NCBI GenBank assembly: GCA_964020085.1
Contig: OZ026607.1
Location: 19,827,606 to 19,891,605, forward strand
Direction of reading: 5' to 3'
DNA from: Micromussa lordhowensis
Taxonomy: Eukaryota > Cnidaria > Anthozoa > Scleractinia > Lobophylliidae
DNA length: 64,000 nucleotides
Part shown: in pieces, positions 49,099 through 60,600 of the stretch
How the letters are laid out: every line of letters begins with the position of its first letter
How positions within the stretch are numbered: the stretch's first letter is position 1
Program-made: the position numbers and the translations under genes
The notes under the pieces: model-generated
What the model was told of the DNA's origin: nothing
The model's database searches: none
What the model saw: only the letters and a program-made list of their open reading frames with translations

Positions 49099-50590
49099 AT
49101 TGCTTTTATAAAATAATTCTCAAAAATACGCGCGCATCTAAAACGTCACAACCGTGCTTACATACTCTCATCCAAACACACCTATCGACCGATGAGAGCG
49201 CGCGTAGTGGCTCAGTTATTTTATAAAACCTTGTAAGTTTTACGCGGGAATCGAAAGTTTTTAGCCCACTTGTTTGTTGAGAATTCACAAGTCATATCGT
49301 CTTGTCTTATTATTAAATTTTAGAATTTAATAATGACGGGAAGCCTAAAGAGCATTTCCACTCGCTTCAACATTTTGGACTCATGAAACGTTTCAACTGG
49401 AAGCATGAAAATCACTGCAAGCGACGAACAAAGACACAGAAAAGGAAAAAGCCCAGAATAGTGCACAGAGGAAGAAAGGAGACTGGAGGAAACAGAAAGA
49501 ACTGACATTCCTTTGAATTTTTTTCTCGCCTACTTTTTATTTTAGCCTGAAAAAACACAAGTTTCAGCAACGCCGTTTTTCACTGACTATAAAATACTAA
49601 AATAGTAAAACGTTTTTAGATTTTCGGAGGTACGCACGTGCTACATGCCTATATGGTCGCTGCATCCCTAGGACCCGTTTCCTGGGGAGAAAAAGTTTGC
49701 CAAAAGGATTAAGAAATAAAATAAATAAGATGTTCTACAATCACTCGTGATAGGAGATTAAAACGAGAATGAGCCGTACTTAATCTTAATCTGGTATCAT
49801 TGCGTCACAACTGAAACTGATTTACGTCATATGACGTTACTGTCGCCGGAAGTCAATCACAAGATTAACATCAACTTCCTTGCTGCAAAATTAAAGAATT
49901 GTCAGTTGCCCAGAAACTTCGGGTGAAAAAGAATTCTATTCCTGGCAAAAAAATATCGGAGAATATTTACCAAATTTTGCAACATTACTAAGAAAAAACA
50001 TTTTGCTGACTTTCATACATTGTTTCATCAAACTGTTTGTTGCGCGCCGAAAAAATTGTTTTAATTTATACACTGAAAGGCTAATTACCTTACAAAGTTT
50101 TAGGTATGAGTTTTCCAGTACTAGCTGTCTTAGCTACTCTTCTTGGTTTTCGTTGGTTGGTTTCACTATTATAAAAACTAAAAAGAAGTTATAAAATTTG
50201 CAGTATGTTAATTGCTCACAAATCGGCTAAAATTGTCTAGGATTACTGTCTTGAAGTTTGGTTTTCAGGACTTTTCTAAAAGCCTGAAATAGTTCAATTG
50301 CTTTTCAGCCCCCGTATACGATGCGCGAAAAAACAAAAAATTGTTCTGTCTCGAGATGTGTAAAGAAAATTCCGGAACTGCCAAGTTTGACTCGACTGGG
50401 TTCTCAAAAGAAAGTTGATTCAATGTTTACCTTGCATGCAAGCCGACTGAATTAAAAGGAGCCAGTTTATTGCCGAAGCCATCAATCATTAATCCCAAAA
50501 TACATTTTGCATTGAGGTAGTACAAACAAAGCTTGTCATTTGACCTTGCGGATGCTTAAACGACCTGATGTAAATGCACTTCGCACGTAG

Positions 50591-53500
50591 GCAGACTGCA
50601 GAATTATGTTGACACCACACTCGAAAGAGGATACGGTTGCGCGGAACATCTTGAAAAAGAGGAATTTGACTATGCCCCCGATGATATGAGCGAGTACTTT
50701 GCACAAAGACGTTCCGAAGCGATGCCTATAGACTTCATGATTGACAAGACAGTTAAAGATACAGCGAATGGTGCTCCAGTGAGCCGCGAGAGCAGTTTTA
50801 GCAGTGTGGAATTGGCCGCTTCGAATTCGCTGAGTCGCGAAAGCAGTTTTTCCAGCGCAGCCAGTAGTAGTGGTAGTGGAATTTTCGAGGCAGACTCGCC
50901 TCGTACTCCTTCTAGATCAAGTTCCTGGAGATCAAACGAAGACCCCAGCGAAAGACAGCTCATTTCTAACGTAACCGATCAACAGTACCAGAGATTGCAC
51001 AACGCACGAGCGAGATTTCGCAAAGCCAGGGAAGCTCCGTCTAGTGAGTCCTCTTCGACAGAAGCGTTTCATACTCCACCCGAAAACACCCGAACTATGA
51101 CGAAACTCAAGCGGCCTGAAGTCCACGGACGAAGTGCCTCCGAGCCCGAAGTTTTGTCGACGATCGCTAAGTCCAAGCTTTCTTCCAGCCCTGCTGGTTT
51201 GGTGATAACGACGCCGCCGGTGAAGGGTTTCATAGAGTATCGTTTACGATCTCGCTCTTTCACCGGAGAAGACGACACGGAAGAAGACAGAATTCTCAAA
51301 GATTTCTCCCAGTCACTTCTATTACAAGTCCCAGACAATGGTATGGAGGGTATAAAACGATCCTCCCCAGTCAGTCGCCAGAGAGAAGCCAAAGAGAAAA
51401 TGGATAAGGTATTGCATGTAACTTAGATTTAACTCTTTAATTAAATTTTCCAGATATAACGGTTAATTATTTTTTAAGACTCCGAAAGGAATTTTTTTCT
51501 ATGGCGCCGCGCTAAATGAGTTCCATCGTGTGCGGAAGTCAGTGAATATTATTCTGTGCGCATCATTTTAATTACTGTAATCGTTTTGGACAACAACTGT
51601 GACAAAACAGAACAACAAAATTAAGCATGCAATCAGCTTGAAAATCTGTTGTCCAAAGAAGGTCCTAGGCTTTGCTCTTTATTTTCTACGGGGATACGTA
51701 CCTTACAGTTGTAATTACGTAATTTGCAACTTTTGAGAGTTGTATTTCTCAAGAGGTAATACATTCCTCCGACACTACACATTTTTTACATACAATAAGC
51801 GGTATGTATCGTTCCTCCACTTCAATTCTCCTATTCAAGCTGGATAACAAAATTAACAAAAGCTTCGACTGAAGCCGTCTATTGTATGACCACAAGAGGA
51901 ACTTTACGCGTCTTAGCGCGTAACATCTCTGTTACTGAGCTAATTTTTTCCACCACTAGAGCATGCGCACATGCGATTTACTAACTCGCGTTGCATAGTG
52001 GGATACCCAATGAAGCGACGAGAGGCTTGCTGGGCGCCCACATTTGTAATTTCAAAAAGTTGAAAACATCATTGAAAACTTCTGTCTAATGAATTGGGAA
52101 TCAAACAGGAACACCAGCTTTCATTTGTGGTGGTCAAATATTACATTTCTTTATAGGTAGGAATTTTATGGACGTTCTACTCGATAGCTTTCGTTTAAAT
52201 GGTCACACACCAGAGTTTCATACACAGATTTTAAAGTTAAAACTCCCTTATACCGCACAAGAAACAGCACCACGTGAAAAGTACTGCTGTGGGTTTCATC
52301 CACAGACTTAAAAGTTAGAACCACTTGTACAGCATAATAAACAGTACCACGTGAAGCTACTGCTCAATGACTTTCTTCATCATGTTTAATATACTGGGGT
52401 TTTATCCGCATACTTTAAAGATAAAACCACCTTGTACAGCAAATTAATAAACAGTTCCACATAGAAAAGAACGACGGGTTTTCATTCACTAGGATTTCAT
52501 GTGTAGACTTAAGCGTTAGAGAGTGATTTCAGGAAACTGGCAAGGGAAAGAGGCAAGAGGTAGAGTTTCCCAAGTTATTTTTTCCAAATGGAGAATCTGC
52601 TGAAGGAAACTGATTTTTGCCGGATTTCGTTTATAGTGTACGTTACCCCGTTATCGAACCATGAAACGTGTAAAACCTCTTTTTCTTCGCCTCGAGTTTA
52701 ATTAGTTTATGAGTTACTCTTGACCTTTTGTTCTGCGTTTGTTAATACATCAATAGTTCCTTTACTTATGAATCTTGACAGCACATCAGCAAATGTAAAT
52801 AAGTGAAGCTGGATTGATCATGTTCTATCTCACGTAAGCTGGCAGAATGAGTCCATAATGTACTAGTTCTTTTCAGTGTTATTTGAGAATTCGAGTGTAT
52901 TTCGAAAGTCACTGAAAGTTTGAAACTGCCCTAAACTCTCCCACTTAAACATCAATGGCCTCAAAACCGCTAGTCTTACCAATTTTTGCCATGTCCTTTC
53001 CATTTCTGGCAGTCAGTTTTTTTTTGGTACAAATCATGTTTTACGTATGTTTTCTTCAAATCCTTTTTACATCCCGCTCAGGTGAAAGAAAGACTAAAGA
53101 GATTTCGATCAGGGTTTTAAACTCAGTTCACATCATTCATCTCTTGCCTATAGTTCGTAGACCTCGATGATTTCCCTCTGTCGATCGCTTTCGGGTCACG
53201 TGGCCCGAGGCGAAAAGTGTGCGGCCCTTCGTCTCAAATAAGTCACCGAAATCAGTTGACCGGGAAGGACTGGGATAAAGCAGTACAGAAACAGGCAAAT
53301 CATTTCTAGTCCATCTGTTGCACTGCCCACTTTGTCTAAAAATCGTTATCGCCAGCTAAGTATTTTTTCCATTGGCGAGGTAAGGTTTCTTGCTTCCTAC
53401 TTGTCAGTGTTTCTGGCTACGTACACCTATGGTCTTAAATAATCAAAATTAATAATTCCCATGTATAGCAGGTTTCGATCTTACGTATTAACGGGAGTCT

Positions 53501-55907
53501 CTTTACCCAAGTAGGTTTAATTTGCTCAACTTTGCGAATCCTTCCTTTTTTTTGTTTTTTAGAATTTGCGGACAGCGTCCTTTTCAGAAAAGGACTACAA
53601 ATTGATAAAGAAGGTGAGAAACTTCTTAGATGTTAGAAAATTAATACACTTAGCACTAAGGTAAAATACAAACTTCACAAGAATAAGCCTCCACTCTTTA
53701 GACTTGTCACGCCTTTTACGTGATGGCGGAAAGATTACGTGACGAACACCAAGGAACGTTCTGGGTAGGATCGGGAGGCAATGCGAGGATTAAATCCCTA
53801 CCTCTTCCTTTGGTGGGGGAATCTAAATTAACACATATTAGTAAATTCTCAGCTCCGACTATTGCATTTCTAGCTTTTTGATTGGCTAAAAAACTCCGAC
53901 TATGAGCCAATAGTCGGAGTTTTACGTCATATGGAAAAAAATGCGCCAAGTTTAAAAATTTTCCGCACGAAGTTTTCAACTTCAGCTCTCTATAATGGCC
54001 GAAATAAAATTCGGCGGCAAAACCCGGTTTGAGAATTTACTAAAACAATTATTCCATTCGCCCTTGTTGGATATGAAGTGATTAAAACCAACTCGCGCTA
54101 CGCGCTCGTTGGTTATTTTATCACTTCATATCCAACTCGGTCTCATGGAATAATTGTTATATAACCTCGTATTTGCTTTGTTGCTTGTTTTTGGCATGTG
54201 AAAGTTTCTTTACTTCATTATGATTTTGTAAATTATTGTTAATACTGCGAAGGTCTGTTTAAAGTCACTGTTTAGCTGACCTTTGTCCTGCACAGTAGTG
54301 CAATGAGAACCTTTCAGTTTCTTTTTTTTATCAGATGCACAACTTCTAATTTAGTGACCACTCTCGCTCAATTGTGATAATCGGCATTGACATAAATATT
54401 TTGCCGACACGGATCAGAGAACTGGGTGCGAGCGTAGTACGCGAAGGCTCATGGGTAGTACGTTTGGATAAAGATACGGTTGAAAAACTTGTGACATTCT
54501 ACGGTCAGCCTTACCACTAGCACTTTCGCGTAAGGTTTATTTTTATTGTGTAAATAGCGTTATCTGATTTACCTTTCATTTAGTTGTTTATATATCAACC
54601 TCAAACCCCAAACGTGGTGCCACTGCATTTGGTCGGGGGTACACGGTCTCTATTTTTCCTAATAAGAGGTTTTTGGCCATCCTTGATCATCCTAGTTTCT
54701 TTATGATTTATTATTATTATCTCTTTGGTGTTTTCCTATCTTACTAAACTACTACTTTCAGATTTCCTTCCATTTAAGGCCGTTTTTGTACGTAGCGAAA
54801 ACAACTCAAAATACCGTGATCGAGCTCCTATAATCTACGATTAGGCGTTCTTTTTTCAGCAAAGTGGCAGAAAAAGGAACACCTGAGCGCAGGTTGGGTG
54901 CATCTCACATATTATTTCAGCTAAGCCTATTTTTAATGACAATCTTGAACTCTTTTGTTTTAGAGATTAGGTTGTTGGCATAAAACTATCGCATTCATGT
55001 TTTTCTCTCGACTTTTTCTTATAACAGGAAAAAAGTGATTTGCAGAAGGAGTGTGACAACCTGAGACATGAGTGTGACCGCTTACAGTGCGAGCGTGACG
55101 CTATACAGCTGGAGCGTGACACTTTATTACGAGAAAAAGAAGAGTTACAAGCTGAACTGAACAACAGGAACGACATCATACATCATCTTCAAGATCACGT
55201 GGTAAGTGACATATTTGCCGCACGTCAGGCGTATGCGGAGTTGAGTGAGCCCACTTTATATTGCTTGGTTTCTAGGCAACTTATTGTATCAGAACGATTG
55301 AATTCCAGAGACACAGATGTCCCATTTATGATGTACCATACAAAATCCCTCCGTTGGTAATCTTTTCAGTTCATTGTTAAAACTTTTAAGGAGTACTAGT
55401 TGAAAGGACAAATAAAATTTGGAAATTTTCTTAGGAGCAATATTGATTCTGGTTTCAAGGGCATTCCGGCTGTTAAAGACTACAAGTATTCCCTCTTTCC
55501 CTCAGTCCGACGCGCGCGACAGGAAAGAGGACCGCGAGAAAAAAAAGGCCGCGCGAAATCCTGGGACGAAGAAACAAGATGCGAGCGCTACTCGCCCCCA
55601 GGATTTCGTGTGGCCATTTTTGCCCCGCGGTTTATTTAGGGTCACGCTCGAAAAAGAGAAAGAGAGGCTACTCGTATAGTCTAGGATTTTACCACAAAGT
55701 TGCGAAATTAGACTGTATAATATATTTGTCCCTGCTAATCGGTGGATATTTTTCTTATTTCCTTTACAGACAACGTCAGTTCGCTCCTTAGTGGTAAAAG
55801 ACGAGAGCAAGCCTTCCACGAAACAAAGGTCAAAGTCCGAAGTCCGCCGACCTGCATTCTATTTCCCGGATGAGTTAGCAAAGACAAACGCTTATACTTG
55901 TCTATAA
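50591..55907 (+). CDS. Serine-rich coiled-coil protein, 5' end unresolved
   Basis: Exons 50591-51408, 53563-53613, 55028-55201 and 55770-55907 join in phase (the last three all phase 0) and end in a stop. The first exon starts YVDTTLERGYGCAEHLEKEE and contains repeated Ser-rich phosphorylation-like motifs (SRESSFSS twice) and RSRSFTGEDDTEEDR. The third exon is a clear coiled coil (LQKECDNLRHECDRLQCERD). The tail is basic (KQRSKSEVRR). I do not recognise the family. The first exon must be entered from an upstream exon I could not place. One option is the internal donor of RGS22 exon 26, which would make this the RGS22 C-terminus. Confidence 0.7.
51420..53560. other. Intron of the coiled-coil gene
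   Basis: No coding exon in phase was found. It contains a degenerate tandem repeat (52190-52510) and otherwise unremarkable AT-rich sequence. Confidence 0.5.
52190..52510. repeat. Degenerate tandem repeat (three units of ~100 bp)
   Basis: Three imperfect units share, in order, a TTTCATCCACAGACTT-like word, AAAGTTAAAACCACCTTGTA-like sequence, and AATAAACAGTACCACGTGA. Confidence 0.65.
53845..53935. repeat. Inverted repeat around CTCCGACTATTGG-type sequence
   Basis: AGCTCCGACTATTGCATTTC and CCAATAGTCGGAGTTTTA are partly inverted with an additional internal copy; probably the end of a small MITE. Confidence 0.4.
54043..54158. mobile_element. Foldback element with AACAATTATTCCAT ends
   Basis: A 116 bp palindrome centred on ACTCGCGCTACGCGCTCGTT, with arms containing TTGGATATGAAGTGATTAAA. 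Confidence 0.65.
55506..55679 (+). CDS. Possible alternative terminal exon of the coiled-coil gene
   Basis: After CCCTCAG the sequence is open in phase 0 for 58 codons to TAG (SDARDRKEDREKKKAARNPG... to ...EKERLLV). It could replace the last exon after 55028-55201. The highly charged start continues the coiled-coil character; the rest (FVWPFLPRGLFRV) does not. It may equally be repeat-derived. Confidence 0.3.
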   Translation, partial: SDARDRKEDREKKKAARNPGTKKQDASATRPQDFVWPFLPRGLFRVTLEKEKERLLV

Positions 55908-56029
55908 AAGAAGACAATTTAACGCCTATCTGCTTGGATTAGTGATAACTACAGCGCGGGACGTTGGAGGGATTCTACAAAGATATGCACGGGGTGTAGC
56001 CAGCCATCCCCATTTGAAAAGGTTGGGCA

Positions 56030-56720
56030 TGCTTGACGTCTCCCAAGGGGGAATAAATCAAGAATTCTGGTCTCATTTATAGGGTGTTCAGGACGTAACG
56101 TCACTATTTTTAGTTGACAAATATCTTTTAAAGTGCACTCGAAGAAATAATAATATAATTAAAAAACGCTCTTATTGCCGTTTTTAGGCTCGATTTCCGC
56201 CGGTCAATCCGAGTCCGATCTAAGCGCAGGCCTCTTTCCTTACAACGGCTGGTAATCGAGCCTATTCCGTTTGAAATAGTGTCTTTTAGGGGTCAAATAA
56301 AGCTCGAGTTACGCCCAGATTGGTTCCCTTTAGGGGTTTGATTCAAATTTTACGACGAACATCCCCAACCTTTTCAGATGGCACTCCCCATAAAAAAATG
56401 AAGGACATTGGATTAAACTGAACAAAACTATTCCCTTAATTTGACTTGTAACCGAATTTCCCTAAAATATGCTCTTTTGACATGCCTTCATGTTATTCGG
56501 AGGGACAGTTTTTTTTTTAATCTGTAGAGAATCATTACCCCAGGGAGGCCTCCCATGTAGAAAGATCGAAGATGCTCGTCGTCTCGCTTAGGGGTGTAAA
56601 ATACGGTTCACTTAGGATGATCATCTCAGGACGAAACGCCACTAGTTTTAGCCGCTAACTTTTAGAGTTCAAATTTTCCGACGAGCATCTACGACCTTTT
56701 CACATAGGATTCCCCTCCCT
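56030..56720. repeat. Degenerate repeat cluster between genes
   Basis: Related words recur two or three times: TTCAGGACGTAACGTCACTA / CTCAGGACGAAACGCCACTA, and TTCAAATTTTACGACGAACATC / TTCAAATTTTCCGACGAGCATC (with intervening changes). Confidence 0.5.
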
Positions 56721-57302
56721 CTCCCCGTGATATTACTAAGTAATGTCGGGGATTCCGATTGGCGCCTAACGATTTAAGTTAACAATACAATGGAAATCAG
56801 TCAGCACTCGCTGCGGACCTATGAAAAGACATGCAGTTCAGAGAATTTGATATTCGTCCAGACTTGGCCAAATTGAAGAATTTCTTTGGTTTAGTTATCT
56901 CTCCGTTTAATAATTAGAAATTTATATTATAAAGATAAATCAAATATTGATTACTCTTGGGAGTTAAATGGTTAAAAGTTCTCTAAGAAAACGCGTATGT
57001 TTTTTTAAGATTTCTTTGTCTCCCATAATGGTACGAAAAACGACATGTTTGCTTTTAATAAAACATTAAGCTTAACTGACAGATGTGCATTTTATCAAAG
57101 GTAGAACATCTTGTGCATCTTACATTTTACTGTAACTGGACCATTTTTGAAAGCGCCATCTTACTCAATAAACTGAATGGAGAAAAAGAAGAATAAACCT
57201 CGGTGAATGCTCCATCTGAAGTTGTTTTCCAATACTCTAATCTCCTTGCATGCAGTCATTATTTGCATTGTCACACCATCTTTTTGAATCTTTCTCCAGC
57301 CC

Positions 57303-57320
57303 CCACCCCCCCCCCCCACA
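57303..57320. repeat. Poly-C / CA low-complexity tract
   Basis: A near-pure C run followed by CACACA, with a matching G-rich stretch at 57380-57402; a sequencing-difficult region. Confidence 0.7.
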
Positions 57321-57574
57321 CACACCCTCCGCAGAGAGTGGTGACCTAAATGCCATTAAAGGTGACTACCAGCACCTCGGGAGTGGGGGGATGGGGGGGG
57401 GGTAACTCTCAAATGTAAATGTAGGGGATTTATTTGATGCATAAAAACGGAATTGGCTCGACCGCTGTTCAGGAAAGGAGTCGGGGTGGGGGTGGGAGCC
57501 GGGTAAATGTAAGTCAGACGGAGGGAAACTGAGCCGAGCTATACCAGAACTCCGTTCGGTCCCACATTCCAAGT

Positions 57575-57583
57575 GGCGGGAAA
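57575..57583 (+). promoter_or_regulatory. E2F-like site upstream of WDHD1
   Basis: GGCGGGAAA matches the E2F consensus and lies about 80 bp before the WDHD1 start codon. WDHD1 is a replication factor expressed at G1/S, and many such genes are E2F targets in animals. This is assigned by motif and position only. Confidence 0.5.
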
Positions 57584-57663
57584 GTTGTGCGAATGAGCGC
57601 GTAAAGGAAACTTCAAGGAAAACATCGCTCTATTTCACCCGTGAAGACCTCCAAAAAGCCAAA

Positions 57664-60600
57664 ATGTCGGCTGACCGAAAACCTATGCGATTTGCTCACA
57701 GTGATGGACATACAGATGTCTGTTACGACGAAAATGGCAAGTAAGTTGAACGAATTTTTTGGTTCAATGGTGTGTATTTGTGTTTATTTGCACCAGTGCC
57801 CTAGTCTAAAAATACGATTTATGAATTACTGACTCCAGACTTAAGGTTCAAATGTTATTGTTGTATTGTTGGATGAATATGTCAGATTATTTATGGCGGC
57901 CTGATTCAATTATTTTTCACCCTGCATTTTGCTTGAAGAGCAATGTTGGATCGTTCGATCACTTCATGGCTGGTGAATGAAAAAAGTCAGATCTTCTCCA
58001 TAGGCTGCCTAGCTAAAACACTTGCGTCGAAGGTTTTTAAATTTTTCATTTTCCAAAATTGTTATTCGAAGCTCGTGCAACAAATCGATGATCGGAAATT
58101 ACATAAATAAATCGATATCAGTCGATAATTATTAAGCTTTCTAATAAGCTATATTGACTGGTATCGATTAGTTACCAGGCCTGTGTTTTTCTAAGCTCTG
58201 GAGATGATTAATAAGAACTGATACCAATGTATGAAAGTCGGTGATCAACGCAACAACAACAAAAGATTATATCAATAAAGATCAATGAAAATTGGTCAGT
58301 TAAGCTTATACAATGCAGAAATTTCCTTCATGGTGTGATCATCAATCTCTAAACTTAACATTTTTAGCACTGATCATTATCAATTGTAATCAAGAAAAAC
58401 AAATGAAAAGAAAATAGAATTAGATGATAGATCCTTGCATATCAGACAAATAGCCAGAAAAAAGACTGAGCAGTGTTGTAGCTAAGAAAATAGTCTCCAA
58501 GCTAAGATTTTCATTGAACCGGTCACTGTTTCATAATGCCTTAAACCTAAAAACTGTTCCCTGTCCTATACCGAGTGATCGCCTGCCAAAATCAAGCTGG
58601 CGATCACCTCTTTCTCAACCAATTTTGCTAGCAGTCGGCGCTTACTGACAACCCTGACTGAGGCAGTGTCCATGGTTCAATTCTCTTTCTAGTTATTTAG
58701 CAGTGTTTTATTTTCTCCCTTCAAAAAATGCCTGATAGAAACGAAAAAAAAATGACCAAGGCAAGTGCCTCTGTTTGCCTCATACTGGCTGCTGCAGCCC
58801 TGTATATATGTTGAACTTGTGATAGTTTCTTTCACCATGTCCACAGTGAAAACAAATTAACCATCATACATGCATAAATTGTATGTAAATGTCTGATAAT
58901 TACTTTGCTGTTTTGGTATAGCTGTCTCTTGACTTGTGGCTCAGATGGAGATGTGCGTATTTATAAAGATTTTGATGACAGTGATCCAGAATCTGTCAGA
59001 GTTGGGGATAATGTCACAGTTCTAGCAGTTAAGGTGAGTATAAAGAGCGTGTGTTGTAGTTTGTATAAAATGCATTTCAAGTTAAAATCTCTTCAGCCTA
59101 GGTTGATTTATTCCAGTCTAGGTTAAATTTTTCAACCTAGGGTTTCTCCATTTTTTTATTTTGCAGGAGGGGGAAATAAAAAAGAAACTTATTCTTTTAC
59201 AGCTAACTTAATTAAGTCGGGAAACTGAGAACTGTTAGTTCTCACTTGATGGAATGTGAATCAATGTTATTCATTACAATTCACATACCTTACCTTTGAG
59301 GCCTTTCAAATTCTTTTTGCAACAGGTTCATTGCTTTTTACAGCTGCAAAGTTGTTTCATCAAGTCATATGAGAAAGAACAAAGCATAAAGCTTCGACCG
59401 CTTCCATAATGGCGGTTGTTTAGAAACTTTGAATTTCCTTCATGTAAATAGTTGCAAAATGTTCACATTTTGTGATGTCTTACATGAGACAAAAACAAAA
59501 AACGCAAACATACTCTTGAGAAATGGCTGTATGAACTGGAAATCATCTTTAATAATTACTGAGTCATGCCTTTCTTGATGCCGACTAACATCTTTTTTCC
59601 TCACACAGAATAAGAAAATAGTGACAGCATGTGACAATTCTGTCCAGGCATTTACCTTCCCAGAGGTAATAAATATCTGTGTTTTATCATTATCAATTAA
59701 GGAGACTTCAAAAATTAAAAGAAATGCTATAGCAAAGATTATTATTTGTATTTTTGAAATAATCAAAGAAAGTCCAGTCCAAAATAAACTTAGTTGTAAA
59801 ATTTATTAGGTTAGAACATTTCAAGTCCACATTAAACAGTGGTTTCATTAATATTTTCAGTAGGAAGGCAACTGGTTTTCACAGGCAGCCAAAACATTTT
59901 GAAGAGAACTTCTTTATAGGAAAAACCTTTCTCTAGATGATCAAACCAGGTGGAGAAAATCATTCTCACAGCCAGTCAATTTGCCAGGTGCCCGGCTATC
60001 AATGAAACCCCTGGTTGAATTATTCTGAGAATATTTGATCATTTTGGTGGTATTTTCTTCTGACAAGAGCCTTTTTGAAATTTGTTTTTACATCAGGGAT
60101 CCCCGGATGGAATTCTTACCAGATTTACTGCGCCTGTTAATCACATTTGCTTTAACCAGTCAGGAACACTTTTGGTGGCAGGAGCAAGGTATGCTTGTCA
60201 AGTTGGAAACAACTTGGTGAGCCAATAGTATAGGTTTACAAAATGTTTGTCAGTACGGAGTATATATGTGTGTTGCACATTATCTCACTGTACAGTCTCC
60301 ATGCCCACTCTCCCAAAAACGATTGTTGGAAATTCGTACAGACAAGGTAGCAGGGTGTGATTTCAAAAGGCAACATTTTTTAAGGTAATTACATAGTAAC
60401 GGTAACTCTTATTGGTATATAATAGGTTTACAAGCCTTAGTAGCTCGCAGCTAGCAAAGCTGTTCTGGCGAGCTACTATTATTTTAAGAGTGTTATCTAG
60501 TTTAATTAAAAGAGGGAATAACAGAAAAAAGGAAATTAAAGAAATTCAAGTAAATAAACAAAATTCATTTAAATTTAATGAAGTTAACCTGGAATTTCCA

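Noticed and set aside
49324..49500. An open stretch after TTTTAG encoding a basic segment ending in TGA
   Set aside because: It would need a phase-1 donor that I cannot place, and its Lys/Arg-rich composition fits A-rich chance sequence. It could be an alternative last exon but support is too thin.
50309..50455. A 48-codon open stretch after TTTTCAG, just upstream of the coiled-coil gene's first placed exon
   Set aside because: It has no donor giving the phase needed by the exon at 50591, so I did not use it as the missing first exon.
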